A stretch of DNA of 64,000 bases from Bin5 sp022827195 (GTDB taxonomy: Bacteria; Chloroflexota; Anaerolineae; Caldilineales; Caldilineaceae): contig OZ242331.1 in NCBI GenBank assembly GCA_965208275.1, positions 4,340,001 to 4,404,000 on the forward strand. The letters run 5' to 3'. The position numbers and the translations under genes were made by a program. How positions within the stretch are numbered: position 1 is the stretch's first letter; each line of letters begins with the position of its first letter. The notes under the pieces were generated by a model. The model was not told the origin of the DNA and ran no database searches. It worked only from the letters and a program-made list of their open reading frames with translations. Shown piece after piece: positions 63,358 through 64,000 of the stretch.

Positions 63358-64000
63358 TTATCTCTTCCAATGAGAGTAGGAGGCAATAAGGCCAGTAGTT
63401 CGGGCGCGCTCTACCCGTCGTGTTTGGAGAAGTTGTTGCTTCCGATTAGTGTATAGGTCGAGCCGGTAGCTCGCAGCTTCGAACGATACGCGGAAGTGTT
63501 CCGCTATTGTTGCCGGACAGAAATTGCTGCCGTATTTTTCCTCAAGGGTCAAGAGGCCATAGGCGGGCATCAGAAGGGCACTGGCAAACGCGTTGGCCTG
63601 CCATTCTGTATCGCGATAAACTTTGTGTGTAACTAACTGTCTATTTTGATGGAGGGCCGACTGTTGTGCCAACGGCATGTGAGCCAAGCGTATGAGCTGG
63701 TCCGTGTGCAGCAGACTATGTCCTAACTCGTGAGCTAGGAAAAAACGACCACGCGGGTAATCCTGTTCCAACCATTCATACGTCTCGGCTGACGCGAAAA
63801 TCTCAATGATCCGGCGGTTTCTGTTGTACATTGTGTATCCCTCTGAGTCTTCGAGTTCAATCACATTACCCTGGAGCGGGATAACCTGGCCGGTCTTGCC
63901 CTGCGCGGTGATGTTGAACCTGTCGAACAGCCGCAATGCATTAATGCGCGCAGTTGGAGGGAGTGCTAGTCGCTCGCGGACATCGGTAGCGAAGCCCTCA
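63358..64000 (-). CDS. ImmA/IrrE zinc metallopeptidase (5' part outside window)
   Basis: At least 214 residues, still open at the window end. HELGH motif in FFLAHELGHSLLH with downstream TEWQANAFASALLMPA as the third zinc ligand helix. The TTG that could start a frame at 63936 is not a real start, since the same frame continues upstream (GFATDVRERLALPP...), so the gene is partial here. Its usual job is cleavage of a repressor or regulator; it precedes the Ubl genes on the same strand by 245 bp, where a separate promoter lies. It may also carry an HTH domain in its missing part. Confidence 0.8.
   Translation of the reverse strand, partial: EGFATDVRERLALPPTARINALRLFDRFNITAQGKTGQVIPLQGNVIELEDSEGYTMYNRNRRIIEIFASAETYEWLEQDYPRGRFFLAHELGHSLLHTDQLIRLAHMPLAQQSALHQNRQLVTHKVYRDTEWQANAFASALLMPAYGLLTLEEKYGSNFCPATIAEHFRVSFEAASYRLDLYTNRKQQLLQTRRVERARTTGLIASYSHWKR

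Noticed and set aside
1..64000. tRNA and rRNA genes
   Set aside because: I looked for acceptor-stem and GGTTCRANNCC-like patterns and conserved rRNA blocks and found none; a covariance-model scan would settle it.

Overview
This is a GC-rich bacterial window, apart from some AT-richer defence genes. It holds about 40 credible protein genes, no rRNA or tRNA that I can see, and many short repeats. The Chloroflexota-like flavour (possibly a Caldilinea/Anaerolinea relative, perhaps host- or biofilm-associated) is an inference. It rests on SH3-domain lipoproteins, a CUT1 sugar importer with its own glycosidases, plant-type LRR lipoproteins and many toxin-antitoxin and defence remnants. No taxonomic marker is present.

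Left part (0-17 kb) is an accessory/defence island: a stray amidohydrolase; a zinc-knuckle, terminase-small-subunit-like protein; a lone winged-helix protein; the darT-darG DNA ADP-ribosylation toxin-antitoxin pair between imperfect 64-bp direct repeats; an HTH-ImmA protease paired with a DUF4411 PIN protein; an orphan ribbon-helix-helix protein; a type III restriction-modification pair whose helicase-nuclease gene has an in-frame amber codon; an IS3 remnant; and a DUF262/DUF1524 (GmrSD-like) nuclease.

Middle part (17-33 kb) is a carbohydrate-use region: an IS5 remnant, a truncated SH3 protein, a plant-type LRR lipoprotein, a beta-propeller glycosidase-like protein, a medium-chain dehydrogenase, a ThuA-like protein, a solute-binding protein with two permeases (no ATPase nearby), and divergently a GH67-like protein, a GH127 beta-L-arabinofuranosidase and a second dehydrogenase. 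They suggest uptake and breakdown of arabinose- and/or uronate-containing plant or algal glycan.

The 33-48 kb part has vapBC, an Rhs fragment, an SH3 lipoprotein and a six-gene minus-strand operon. That operon starts at a textbook promoter (TTGACA-17-TAAAAT) surrounded by three copies of an 8-mer: abiEi, a truncated abiEii, addB-like, addA-like, sbcD/yhaO-like and sbcC/yhaN-like. Double-strand-break processing genes therefore appear to be transcribed from a toxin-antitoxin promoter.

The 48-58.6 kb part has housekeeping-like genes (dehydrogenase, YbaK deacylase, CobD/HisC-like aminotransferase, HAD phosphatase, GCS2 ligase, MFS transporter). They are mixed with DUF433 antitoxins lacking intact toxins and with a serial duplication of the 3' end of the GCS2 gene plus DUF433.

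The right end (58.6-64 kb) has a DUF1848 plus methyltransferase-like pair and a four-gene ubiquitin-like operon: an ImmA/IrrE protease (cut by the window edge), a multiubiquitin-type Ubl, a ThiF/E1 enzyme and a DUF6527 zinc-site protein. Its promoter carries a 16-nt operator-like palindrome. This is the best candidate for a little-described system.

Intergenic DNA repeatedly carries heptanucleotide (7-bp) repeat arrays and AT-rich palindromes resembling the STRR repeats of filamentous cyanobacteria.
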